Below are positions 55,305 through 64,000 of a stretch of 64,000 nt of DNA, in pieces. Where the stretch lies: the NCBI GenBank assembly GCA_015832175.1, contig WJXW01000016.1, forward strand, positions 682,001-746,000. The letters run 5' to 3'. The position numbers and the translations under genes are program-made. Under the pieces are notes generated by a model, which made no database searches, had not been told where the DNA came from, and was given only the letters and a program-made list of their open reading frames with translations. The number at the start of each line of letters is the position of its first letter. Position 1 is the stretch's first letter. Source of the DNA: Paraphaeosphaeria minitans (taxonomy: Eukaryota > Ascomycota > Dothideomycetes > Pleosporales > Didymosphaeriaceae).

Positions 55305-56381
55305 TCAAACCCCGCCACTCCATCGCAGGATCGCGCATAGCAACAGCCCAAGTTCCGCGTCGTAACCCAGTGTCCTAGTCGCAAACCCGCCAATCGTCAA
55401 TCCATTAACGACTTCCCCGAACGTGGTTGTACCTCTCGACATCGTGAGGTTGGCAACGAAGAATCCGAAAGAAATAGAGACGCTCTGGAGAGTATCGTTC
55501 TGACTGAACCGTATTCGCCCGGTGGATGGGATAAGGAGTAAAACCCGGGTGAACAGGACGAGCGGGATGAATGTAGAGTGGCCTTTGAGGGACGAAAGAG
55601 CAAGGAGGGCAGCGTTGAAGAGGATGGTAGGGATGACAAGCGAAGTTTTCCTGGCTTGAGACACTGCCGTGTTTGCAGTTGGCGCCGCCGGAGAGGACAC
55701 CTTCGAGGGGTCCGTAGTTTTCGAGATTTCCGTATTCCATCTGTGAGGTGACAGGCCCACAGCATCGAGATGTAACTGAATGATAAACAAAGACGCCGTG
55801 AACGTGATTGGTAGGATCTGACTCAGCACAGCGTACGGGACCATCGTGCGAACAGAGAATTTATGCTGTTGGGCTACATACAAGACGTTAGCACATTGTG
55901 CAAGATGGTTAGTCGACGCAAGCTTACCTTTGTATGCCATCCACACGTTCCAGAACCAGGTCTGCAGCAACGCCGCTTGAGTCCAGAACGCGCTGGGTCT
56001 GTTGCCTACCAGCTCCTGTGCAAAAGTCCCGAACAGACTGGTCTCAAGCATCCAATATCTCAGCCCAAGCAGACTGACTCTCCTCCCCAGTATATTTTGC
56101 GTCCGCGCCCATGCGGTCAAAGATTGAATCAGAAAATTGAGCATATTGTATGATAGGATTGCGAAGCTGACGGATGCCAGGAAGGCATAGATCATGATGT
56201 GCCGCGATCTTGCATTCTTGACATCTTCCGCGAGTCTGAGTGATGGTAAACGCTTGTACTGGGCGTACAGAGAGCTCGATATCGACAAACTGTAATAGAG
56301 CGCAAGGAGTATGTAGGATACAAAGAGGGTGGTGCCAAGGTAATTGAAGGGTGGATTGGCATAGCGAACCAGGGTGTCCAT
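55305..56381 (-). CDS. Multispan integral membrane protein, unknown
   Basis: Model: complement(join(55305..55873, 55928..56381)), 340 residues; a 54-base intron (GTAAGC...TGTAG with a GACTAAC branch-like site) is removed between WMAYK and QQHKFSV. Reading through is also in frame, but it inserts a Cys/Asn-rich segment between helices. About seven to eight hydrophobic segments are visible: LFVSYILLALYYSLSIS, IYAFLASVSFAILSYN, MVPYAVLSQILPITFTASLF, LVIPTILFNAALLALSS, FIPLVLFTRVLLLIP and others. No transporter signature is recognised. Function unknown. Confidence 0.75.
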   Translation of the reverse strand: MDTLVRYANPPFNYLGTTLFVSYILLALYYSLSISSSLYAQYKRLPSLRLAEDVKNARSRHIMIYAFLASVSFAILSYNMLNFLIQSLTAWARTQNILGRRVSLLGLRYWMLETSLFGTFAQELVGNRPSAFWTQAALLQTWFWNVWMAYKGKLASTNHLAQCANVLYVAQQHKFSVRTMVPYAVLSQILPITFTASLFIIQLHLDAVGLSPHRWNTEISKTTDPSKVSSPAAPTANTAVSQARKTSLVIPTILFNAALLALSSLKGHSTFIPLVLFTRVLLLIPSTGRIRFSQNDTLQSVSISFGFFVANLTMSRGTTTFGEVVNGLTIGGFATRTLGYDAELGLLLCAILRWSGGV

Positions 56382-57688
56382 GATGATGTTGAGGAGAATG
56401 GTCGTCTAGGATCTAAGAGAATCATGGGGTATAAGTGGATGCGGTGCTATTGAGGACAGATGGGAGGAGATTCTGGAAACACTGGGAGTGACGTCATGAA
56501 ACGGTGCATGTATGAGACGCCGACAGAAAGCTACACAAACAAAGGATGCCGGAACGGTGTAAGATTTGTTACATTTGCAAGACCATGTCGTGAGAGCGCA
56601 ACATTTCAGCAAGCTTGTTGTTAATCTATGCAGGGAAGGAACTTTGCAACCTCATGCCAAGACTTTGTTGGTCTTTCACAGGTTGCTGCGTTGACACGAC
56701 ACCGATACTCTTCTCACTACACAATCATCTCTGCACTGCTGCCTCATTAATAAATAAAGTCTTCCGTTTATTCAGATGATTAGGATCACTCAAGCGCGTC
56801 CTACTACGCGAAACGAGCTCAATAACAGAATCCCCCAGTTCGCCAGCTCTAAGTCGGATTCCCAGATGTTCACCAACATAGCCCAAGTCTTCGGCCGAGC
56901 GCATCAGAACCCATGGTTCTACACTTTTGGGACTTCAGTCGGCGTCCTTGCGGATACGTGACGGATCAGAGAGTATGTTATCAGACCACGGCGTTGAGGC
57001 GTGGCATGGGATCGACCGTGTCCGCTCGCTTGACCCCTGGACATGTCGCGAACGACGATCTACCGACCTACCATACCGTACCTCTGGACTACTTCGTATC
57101 GTCTCTTTCAATCTGTTCGATGTTAATTACCACTCGAGCCAAGTCACCATAATGCGGCGTCCCTCTCCTTGACAGCCTTTCCGGAACAATTAGATCCTAA
57201 TGAACTCACACGCTCGTAGAGATTCTCAGGCAACCAGCCGCCAATACGTCCCCCATAGCGAATCCACCATGTGAACGACCAGATGGCGGAGAACGCCAAG
57301 CGGTCGTCTACAAAGGGGCCAGTTACCTGGAAATCTCAACATAAAACATCCAGACCCCACGTTCTAGAGTTGTACCAGGACGACGTGCGGTATGCGTTTC
57401 CGCACGCGTTTGCGGTGGACAAGAGCGGGTGGGAGGTACCCGCAGACTGGAGTGCGGGAAGGGGCGTGCATGAGATGGGGAGGCCAGATTCGTGGCAGAC
57501 GGGGGATGGTGGGAAGGGAGTGGAGTTATATCGGTAAGAGATGAGATAGAGCAAGGCATAATCCAAACAGACAAGCGAATTGTACACAATTTGGGCGTTG
57601 CCGTGAACGAGGTTATGAAATAGAAGCTGGGTATCATTGTCGCACCATCTACCTGCGTCGCAAGACCACCGACTAGCAGCCGACGCTG
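56382..57688. other. Intergenic, with one doubtful open frame
   Basis: No firm gene. The frame at 57271-57537 (plus) is GC-rich in its second half and reads AFPHAFAVDKSGWEVPADW, which could be part of an exon, but no start, splice partner or family is evident. The 56640-57180 part shows nothing. Confidence 0.4.
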
Positions 57689-59495
57689 TTATTCCTCAGC
57701 GCCCAGGTGCGCTTTCAGTCCCCCCTTGCCGACTTTCATGGCGCGCTCGATCTCCATTTCCTCTTCTCTTAACCGACCCTTTCCGTACGCGAGATCGCGC
57801 TCCTGCTTCCTTTTCTCCTCCTGCACACGCCGTTCGCGCTCGGCGAGAGCTTTTTCGCGGCGTGTGCGTTCCTCGCGCTTCTTGGCTGCTTCGACTTCCT
57901 CTTCTGCGGATGCGGCAGCGCCTTCAGGGGCCGGTGGAAGTGTTGAGATGTATGTCTCGACGAGAGGTTCACGGGTTAACGGTGAGAGGGAGATGTATCG
58001 CAGATCTGTAAGGATAGAAGCAGGCAATGTGTCAAGAGTCGTAGCAAGGTTCAGCGCCGCAAGCGGCTGCGCCTTCAGCAGTGCCGTAAGATCCGCCTTC
58101 AACTCGGAAGAGCGCATGCCGATGCGCTTTATGTGCTCGCGATACAGCTTCTCTTTCTCCTTGTCCGGCAGCTTACCATCCTTCAGCTCTGGCTCTTTCT
58201 TGTATTTCCGCCTGAACTCTGGCCAGTAGAGTTTCGGTGTCGCGTAGCGGTCGAGGAGCGCGAGATAGGGTATTCGCGGGTCGAGCTTCTGCTGCCTGGC
58301 TTTTTGTTCTTTGAGGTAGACCATCTTGTTGCGGGACCACTCGTCAAAGCATTCTTTGCGGGCTTTCATGTTGGCCAGGGCTTTGTAGCGGTCGTCGTTG
58401 TAGAGGGCACCAGCCTCGAGGACCTTGTCCCAGGGGGTGTAGGGGTTGGTGTGCGTGTCGTCGAGGAGCTCTTTGAAGAGGGCCTTGCAGTCTTCTTCAG
58501 AGAGCGGCGGTTCCTCCTCGTAAAACTTTTCCTCTGCGTAGTCGCCTTCCATGCCCTCCATCTCTTCCATCTGCGCGAGTTGCCAGGCAAGGTCGTCGTC
58601 TTCGCCAGGTTGTTCCGCAGTCGGCTCTTCTGTGCGTTGGCGTTTGTGTGCATGCGATCCTTCCTCGCCTTCGTCGTCTGTAACCTCGACTTCTTCGTAC
58701 TCTTCCTCCTCATCCATGCCTTCTTCTCCATCTACTTCGACGATTTCGACATCCTCTTCCGCAGCTGCGAGTCCCGACTCAATGTCAGCTATGGCGTCGT
58801 CTTCTTCGGCGTCGCTGGGTTCGCCGCGTTCCTTCCGCTCCCTCTTCTCGCGCTCTATTCGATCGAACTCGACTACCGCCTTCATTACATCTGGCGGAAA
58901 CTTCCAAAAACTCTCATTTGTGTCCTTGTTCCACACGAACCTCCTTCCGAGCTTCGTCCTGACCAAGATCCACGGCGCGCAGTTGGGAATGTCATGGCGG
59001 TGCTTTGGACGATCTTTGGGTTGTCGTGTCCGATCCGAGAAGTTGTTCTGCCCTCCACGAGCGCCTCCTTGATGCCCACCTCTTGCATGATCTGGGCGCC
59101 GGTTATTGTATAGGTTCTGCGCCCCACCAAAAATGAGGTCTTCGATCTTTCTTTTCGGGTCGTGGGCATTCGAGTTATCCTGTTGGTGGAGGGGATCGTT
59201 GTGATCGGCGTAGGATGAGTTTGCGCCTAGTGATGCGGGTAGTCGCGCTGGAAGACTGGCCGGAGGCGGGGGCAGAGGAGCCGGCGCTGGAGGTGGCGTG
59301 GCAATGGCGACTGGGCGTGTGTATGTTGACTTCTTGATTTCTTTATTAAAGTAGTAGACATGGCCTGTGGACTGTAAGCAATGCTATGACGCAAAGTAGG
59401 CCGGTCGTTCGCGTACCTGAGGGCGCCGTGTGCTCCGTCCAGCCTGCTGGGAGCGGCGGTGAAGGTGCCGGTAGCCTGGCAGGCACGTCGGCCAT
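57689..59495 (-). CDS. WW and FF domain pre-mRNA splicing protein (Dre4/Urn1/TCERG1 type)
   Basis: Model: complement(join(57689..59364, 59417..59495)), 584 residues; intron SG|GTACGC...CCACAG|G falls inside the first WW domain. WW1: PPLPAGWTEHTAPSG then HVYYFNKEIKKSTYTRP. A Pro-rich linker, an RGG-like patch (HARGGHQGGARGGQ) and KRKIEDLIFGG follow. A second WW-like segment has LGRRFVWNKDTNESFWKFP. A long acidic stretch precedes an FF domain (EEDCKALFKELLDD, TPWDKVLEAGALYNDDRYKA, ARKECFDEWSR) and a charged C-terminal coiled coil. Such proteins join U1/U2 or late spliceosomal steps to RNA polymerase II. The start is 253 bases from the proteasome alpha3 start on the other strand. Confidence 0.88.
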
Positions 59496-59748
59496 TTGGG
59501 AACAGAATGAGACGTGGTTTGCCTCCAAGACAGCGTATTAACACGAATGGCGCAGTGAGGGCGTGCTGTTGCTCGAAAAAGTGGTCGGGCTTGGCACCCC
59601 AGCTCCGCCGACGACGCGCAGTGAAGCTAATGCCTGGAGCTCTCCGTCGACGCCAACCCACCATCAAGCTCCCCGCCACGCTCGCTCCTCCTCTCCCACT
59701 GCCTGCTGTCCCCAATATCCAGTCCTAGATACGCCTGAGCCCGCAGCC
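59496..59748. promoter_or_regulatory. Shared divergent promoter
   Basis: 253 bases separate the start codons of the WW-FF splicing protein (minus) and proteasome alpha3 (plus). No TATA box is visible; such compact divergent promoters are usual for housekeeping genes. Both may be controlled from here. Confidence 0.55.
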
Positions 59749-60661
59749 ATGTCGAGGAGATACGATTCGCGGGTACGTCGCCGCCGCAGCCCCCGCCAGC
59801 CCACCGCTAACGCTCAACTAGACGACCATCTTCTCGCCCGAGGGTCGCTTGTACCAGGTCGAATATGCGCTCGAAGCTATCTCGCACGCAGGAACTGCAT
59901 TAGGCATCTTGGCCAAGGATGGCATCGTTCTGGCAGCCGAGAGGAAAGTCACCAGCAAGCTGCTGGAGCAGGACACATCAGCCGAGAAGCTCTACATCCT
60001 GAACGAGTGCGTATACGCCTATCTAGGCCTCAGGGCTCATGCTGACGGTGCTGAACAGCAACATGATCACTGCTGTTGCAGGCATGACGGCCGACGCGAA
60101 CATTCTGATCAACTTCGCCCGTAACCAAGCCCAGCGCTACCTCCTCACCTACAACGAAGACATCCCGTGCGAGCAGCTCGTGCGCCGGCTATGCGATCTT
60201 AAGCAGGGCTACACACAGACGGGTGGTCTCCGACCCTTTGGCGTGTCCTTGATATATGCCGGTTGGGACCCGCAGCGCGAGTTCCAGCTCTACCAGAGCA
60301 ACCCCAGTGGCAACTACGGAGGCTGGAAGGCGACGAGTGTGGGCGCAAACAACGCCTCCGCGCAGAGTCTGTTGAAACAGGACTACAAGGAGGACTGCAA
60401 CCTCAAGGAGGCATGCGGTCTTGCTGTGAAGGTGCTGGGCAAGACGATGGATTCGACCAAGCTGAGCAGCGAGAAAAGTACGTCTGGAAATCGAATGCTG
60501 CATGCAATGGCACTAACATGTGTATAGTTGAGTTCGCCACGGTCGGCAGGACAGAGTCGGGAAAGATCTACCATCACCTGTGGGGAGCGGATGAGATCGA
60601 CGCGCTGCTCAAGGAGCACGGCTTGGCCCAGCCAGAAGATACCGACATGGCCGAAGGCTAA
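59749..60661 (+). CDS. PRE9: 20S proteasome subunit alpha-3 (Pre9/PSMA4)
   Basis: Model: join(59749..59772, 59822..60006, 60059..60477, 60528..60661), 253 residues. Exon 1 is only 24 bases (MSRRYDSR). The alpha-subunit signature [20 protein letters not shown] is intact, followed by [20 protein letters not shown], the [17 protein letters not shown] block and [13 protein letters not shown]. The acidic C-terminus ends DTDMAEG. The ordering and the QEDxx-like region match Pre9/PSMA4 rather than the other six alpha subunits. It is a structural part of the outer ring that gates substrate entry. All splice sites are canonical and keep frame. Confidence 0.95.
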
Positions 60662-61178
60662 GGCCAGTAGAGCTCGTGGGGAGTGCGGCGTCTATGGATC
60701 ACGATAGACTTTGGCCTGCAGTATACCATACACTAGGTGAGAGCACCAGCCATTTTCGGTAGCAAATCTCACGTTCATGACGGCATGCCAAACTGTGTCT
60801 TTACCTCACTCGCAATTGCCATACTCCTTTACCGTGCAGGCACTATGAGCTGCTCTGCAGCCCATTCTCCGAGCGTTCTTGTCCTTTTCTATTCCCTGCT
60901 TGTCATCTGCCGTCTTGCTTTTGCCTTCTCGTTGAGGCGGTTGCCATATAGACGCTGAGAAGGAGCGCTCATGCCTTGGCAACAGTCAACGGGGGAGGGA
61001 GCGCTCATGCCTCTGGGAACAGCTAACGCGGCCAGCATCCGCAGCGGGCCTGACTCTCCGCACCATCCTCTACCCTCGTCATGGTCTCCTCTTCCCTTCG
61101 GACTTGCCAGGTGCACCACGGGTCTCTCTACTGCATCGTTTAGCCACATTGCCTATCCTGCATTGCATCCCATCCAGC
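60662..61178. other. Intergenic
   Basis: 517 bases between two plus-strand genes. A near-repeat GGAGCGCTCATGCCT appears at 60961-60975 and 60998-61012. No gene seen. Confidence 0.5.
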
Positions 61179-62272
61179 ATGTCTAGTCCCACTCCTCATA
61201 CAGCCGTCGCACACATTCCCGCCATCCAGTCTAACTCCATCCTCCACCGCCTCCTTCGTGAGATCAACGACCACGATGCACCAAGATCAGACCCTGTCTT
61301 CCCGGCCCACGACGGCTCAAGCGCAAGAAAAGTCTCCACGAGTTCCTCAAGGAAGGCTTCCTTGACTATCGACATCGCCTCACCACAACACAAGAGAGCC
61401 TCCGTCTGGGCCAAAGGCGGATCAGCCGCGGAAGATGCCCGGCAGAAACTGCGAGCTCTCGACGAAGCCCGTCTACGCAAGCCGTCTATAATCGCCACCC
61501 GATTCGACAACCCCACAGCGCCTCCCGCCGCCATTGCCTCACGGAAAACGTCCGCCGCTTTGCCCTCTCCTCCATTCTTCACTGAGATCGAGTACACCCG
61601 TGCAGCCACTCTGCCTATGGATGGGCCAACTTCGCCTACGGAGCGTGCAATCAGTTTTCCCAGTAAGATAGCACGCCTTATAAATTCCACTCGTACTGAC
61701 TGTGAGGTGTCACAACAGGTGCGAAACGGGAACGTAGCGGGGCCTATTCGCCCGACTTCTTGACGAAGAAATTGTGTCAGGGGAGCTTCCCAGACATGAC
61801 TTGCCGGGACCGTGAATACTACTCACCGAATCACACACCCGACATGGTGATAGGTGGTGGTCCCGTCGTGACCACTCAGGTGGAAAGCGCTACTTCGGAC
61901 GATCCAGTCTTTCGATTACAGTCGCTGCCTGAAGCCCCTTCGACTCCGCCTTCTCCGCCATACGGCTTTCGAAGCACCCCGAAGCATGCGTACAAGCCGT
62001 TCCGCCCTGCAACGCCACGTCGATCGCTCACGCCGTCCGAAAGCGGAAGTCCTGGGGGCACACCGACTTGGGCGCGTCCACTACACCTTGTGGAAGACGA
62101 ATTCTCTGTTTACAAGAATGTGCATGGGAACAAATCGCACGAGCATCCGCTTTGTCTCTACTGCTTTCGACAGCACGGCGATTTTCACAGGATTGTCAAC
62201 AACCACTGCGAGGCTTGCGGGCAGGGTGAGGTTCTGGAGGGTCATTATTGGGAAGCAGCATTTTGGTCCTGA
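61179..62272 (+). CDS. Unknown protein with a C-terminal CxxC zinc-type motif
   Basis: Model: join(61179..61662, 61719..62272), 345 residues; intron A|GTAAGA...CAACAG|GT. Residues 1-290 are Ser/Pro/Thr/Arg-rich and disordered, with short helices (SILHRLLREIND, AEDARQKLRALDEARLRKPS). The last 60 residues are folded-looking: PLHLVEDEFSVYKNVHGNKS, then HPLCLYCFRQHGDFHRIVNN followed by HCEACGQGE. Two C-x2-C pairs with intervening His could bind one zinc ion, like a small zinc ribbon. The protein ends ten residues later (EGHYWEAAFWS). I recognise no named family; an adaptor role through the C-terminal motif is possible. Confidence 0.75.
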
Positions 62273-64000
62273 TAGAAAGCTGGTGTCTACATACACGGGC
62301 TTGGTTAGTTTCATTAAACAACTCAGATAATGATCCACGGACAGGGTGGTATTGGGAGTCTACTTCAATTGCTACAACTTTGATCGTTTGCGTTTGGTTG
62401 GATTCGAAATCTGGCGGGGCTTTGAGGTACGGTTCCTCCGGGGTTCGGGTTTCTCTCGGGTAGCGTTTATTCACTATGTTCGCACTCTATTTTTTCTTGA
62501 CGTTGCATAAAAGATGTCATCGTACGGAAGAGGGCGATGCACAAAGCTGCTGGCGGTTGGACTTTCATTGTCGGAAACATCCGTGCCTGTTTCGTTTAGA
62601 CGAGTTTGATGTGTACGATCATGAGATCGAGGTACGCGTTACTGCACAGCGTCTGGAAAGCAGCGAACAACTTTACAAGCGAACCCACATCACCATAGAA
62701 TTTTGCACAGCAAGTACCTAAGAGGCTGCATCCAGGCAACACGAACGAAGAGAAACGGTTATTGCTGGGAGAGGCAAATGCAGTCCTGCAAGTCATGGAT
62801 TCAAGACACTTATTGAATGTGGGTGTGCCCTGATGACAGAGAGAGCTGTGTCTTGACTCCCAGTCGATCGCACAGCGATAGCATAGACTCAGAGAACTCT
62901 TTCTTGCCGTGCCAGAATATTCTGCGGGCGGTCTATGATATACGCGGTTAATGTGCATGTCTTGTTTCGAGATCTGCACGTCTCCGATGGGACGTGCCCA
63001 CGTGAGCTGCAGTGTTCGCCTCAAAAGCTCGCCGCTGCCCTTCATAAGTTTACCACCTCAATGCCGCGGGCCAGAGATGTCAAAAAAATTCAGACAATAT
63101 CCACACGCTTGAAGATGTCGAGGAATGTAGAAGGAAGACCGAGAGGTCACTTGTTTATTCGTCACATTATGTTAAGTACTGATCGTTGTAGCTTATTGGA
63201 GTATCACGGTGACCTTATTGCCTCAGCTGGTCGAGCGACTGTCGATGAGAGACGTGTCAAACGTGATAACACGCGCAATGCACGGCGAACCGAACTGGAA
63301 CGACATGCGTAATATGAACAGAAAATATGGCCGATTGGAGATTGACATGAAGAAGTACTGAGAACGAGAGGCATGCGCATTCAATGACTTTGCTAAAATA
63401 TCATGTCGACATCTGTGTGGGCTGGTAGGTACTTGAGTCTTACGAGGCTTTCGCCAGAGATCCGAGAGTAGATCTACGGTAACTGAAAATGAAAATCAGC
63501 ACGATATTCCCGAAGACTCATATAGCGGCAACTAGGAACTCCTTCAGGGTGTAATCGACCCTGATCAACTCGCTTCATGTCACTTAGGAAGGCCAAGTAT
63601 GCATGCTGACCAAAGAACCCTAGTTCTCCTTGGCTCGGTTTCAACTTTTCTTCGGGCTTGGTTTCGTGCCAGCTAGGCAGCAGCTCAGGTATTATTCATC
63701 GAACTTAATTACCAAGACCACCTCAAGATCCTTTGGAAGTTTTTGATGATTTAATAAATCTCACATTGTGCTTAGGGCCTTCATTTGCGCTCGCTCGAAC
63801 TGGTTCAGAACCTTCGTATTGACGTCAGCCTTCCTTTGATAGACTTCCAACCCTTACTACCGGAGTCAATGTGAAACAGTGTCAACGTGTTTTCTGAGAT
63901 CAAGTGCAAAGCAAAGATTGAGATCATCATCCACGCGGTCTGACCACCGACCCAGAGGAGGGTCGCATCTAACACAATTAGGCATGGACTGGTAGCATAG
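62273..64000. other. Gene-poor right end
   Basis: About 1.7 kb with only short frames on both strands. AT content rises after 63350. The minus frame at 62596-63045 is cysteine-rich but shows no signal peptide, splice or family support. A gene may start beyond the right edge. Confidence 0.5.

Noticed and set aside
57271..57537. Plus-strand frame of 88 codons
   Set aside because: Could be an exon fragment, but no partner exon or family could be found.
62596..63045. Minus-strand cysteine-rich frame of 149 codons
   Set aside because: No signal peptide and cysteines lack a pattern; likely chance.

Overview
The window is nuclear DNA of a filamentous ascomycete (Pezizomycotina; Dothideomycetes is my best guess, not proven). 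The genes carry many short introns of about 43-99 bases with GTRNGT donors, CTAAC-like branch sites and YAG acceptors. They lie on both strands in no operon order. The families are fungal: an Ayg1-like pigment esterase, an RTA1-like protein, a Ysc84/SH3 protein, an F-actin capping subunit and a small cysteine-rich secreted protein. I derived exon structures by hand from reading frame, splice consensus and family continuity, so each is a model.

Left third (1-21.4 kb). A gene with a basic AT-hook-like block leaves the left edge on the minus strand. It is followed by a signal-anchored membrane protein (2.8 kb), the VHS-GAT protein Lsb5 (5.7-7.1 kb), two conserved fungal proteins of unknown role (8.1-12.1 kb), F-actin capping protein alpha (12.6 kb) and the Ysc84/Lsb4-type SYLF-SH3 protein (15.4 kb). 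Three cortical-actin/endocytosis genes thus lie within 11 kb. A possible small gene (17.6 kb), a frameshifted glyoxalase-like gene (18.5 kb), a coding remnant (19.6 kb) and a divergent J-domain protein (20.7 kb) follow.

Middle third (22.5-42.5 kb). This part is more accessory. It holds an FAD-linked oxidoreductase pseudogene with in-frame TAG/TGA stops and frame breaks, a SET-domain protein with a signal peptide, a multicopper oxidase in six exons, and an RTA1-like pseudogene. Two minus-strand paralogues of a Gfd2/YDR514C-like DEDDh exonuclease with two zinc knuckles come next, enclosing a membrane alpha/beta hydrolase and an Ayg1-like esterase. A secreted transglycosylase-like lysozyme follows. 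Imperfect direct repeats near 33.4-33.9 kb look old and mutated.

Right third (42.6-64 kb). It holds a secreted six-cysteine protein, a LPAELR-type protein whose C-terminus depends on a run of eleven C, an intracellular GH16 protein, a small two-helix membrane protein, a 15-bp minisatellite that is itself an open frame, and a 1634-residue coiled-coil protein. A small RING gene whose start codon sits on the edge of a (GGTCGT)n hexanucleotide array probably has a second exon encoding two membrane helices. A multispan membrane protein, a WW-FF splicing protein (Dre4/Urn1/TCERG1 type) head-to-head with proteasome subunit alpha3 (Pre9/PSMA4), and an unknown protein with a C-terminal CxxC motif complete the window. 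I found no tRNA, rRNA or CRISPR signal and no intact transposon.
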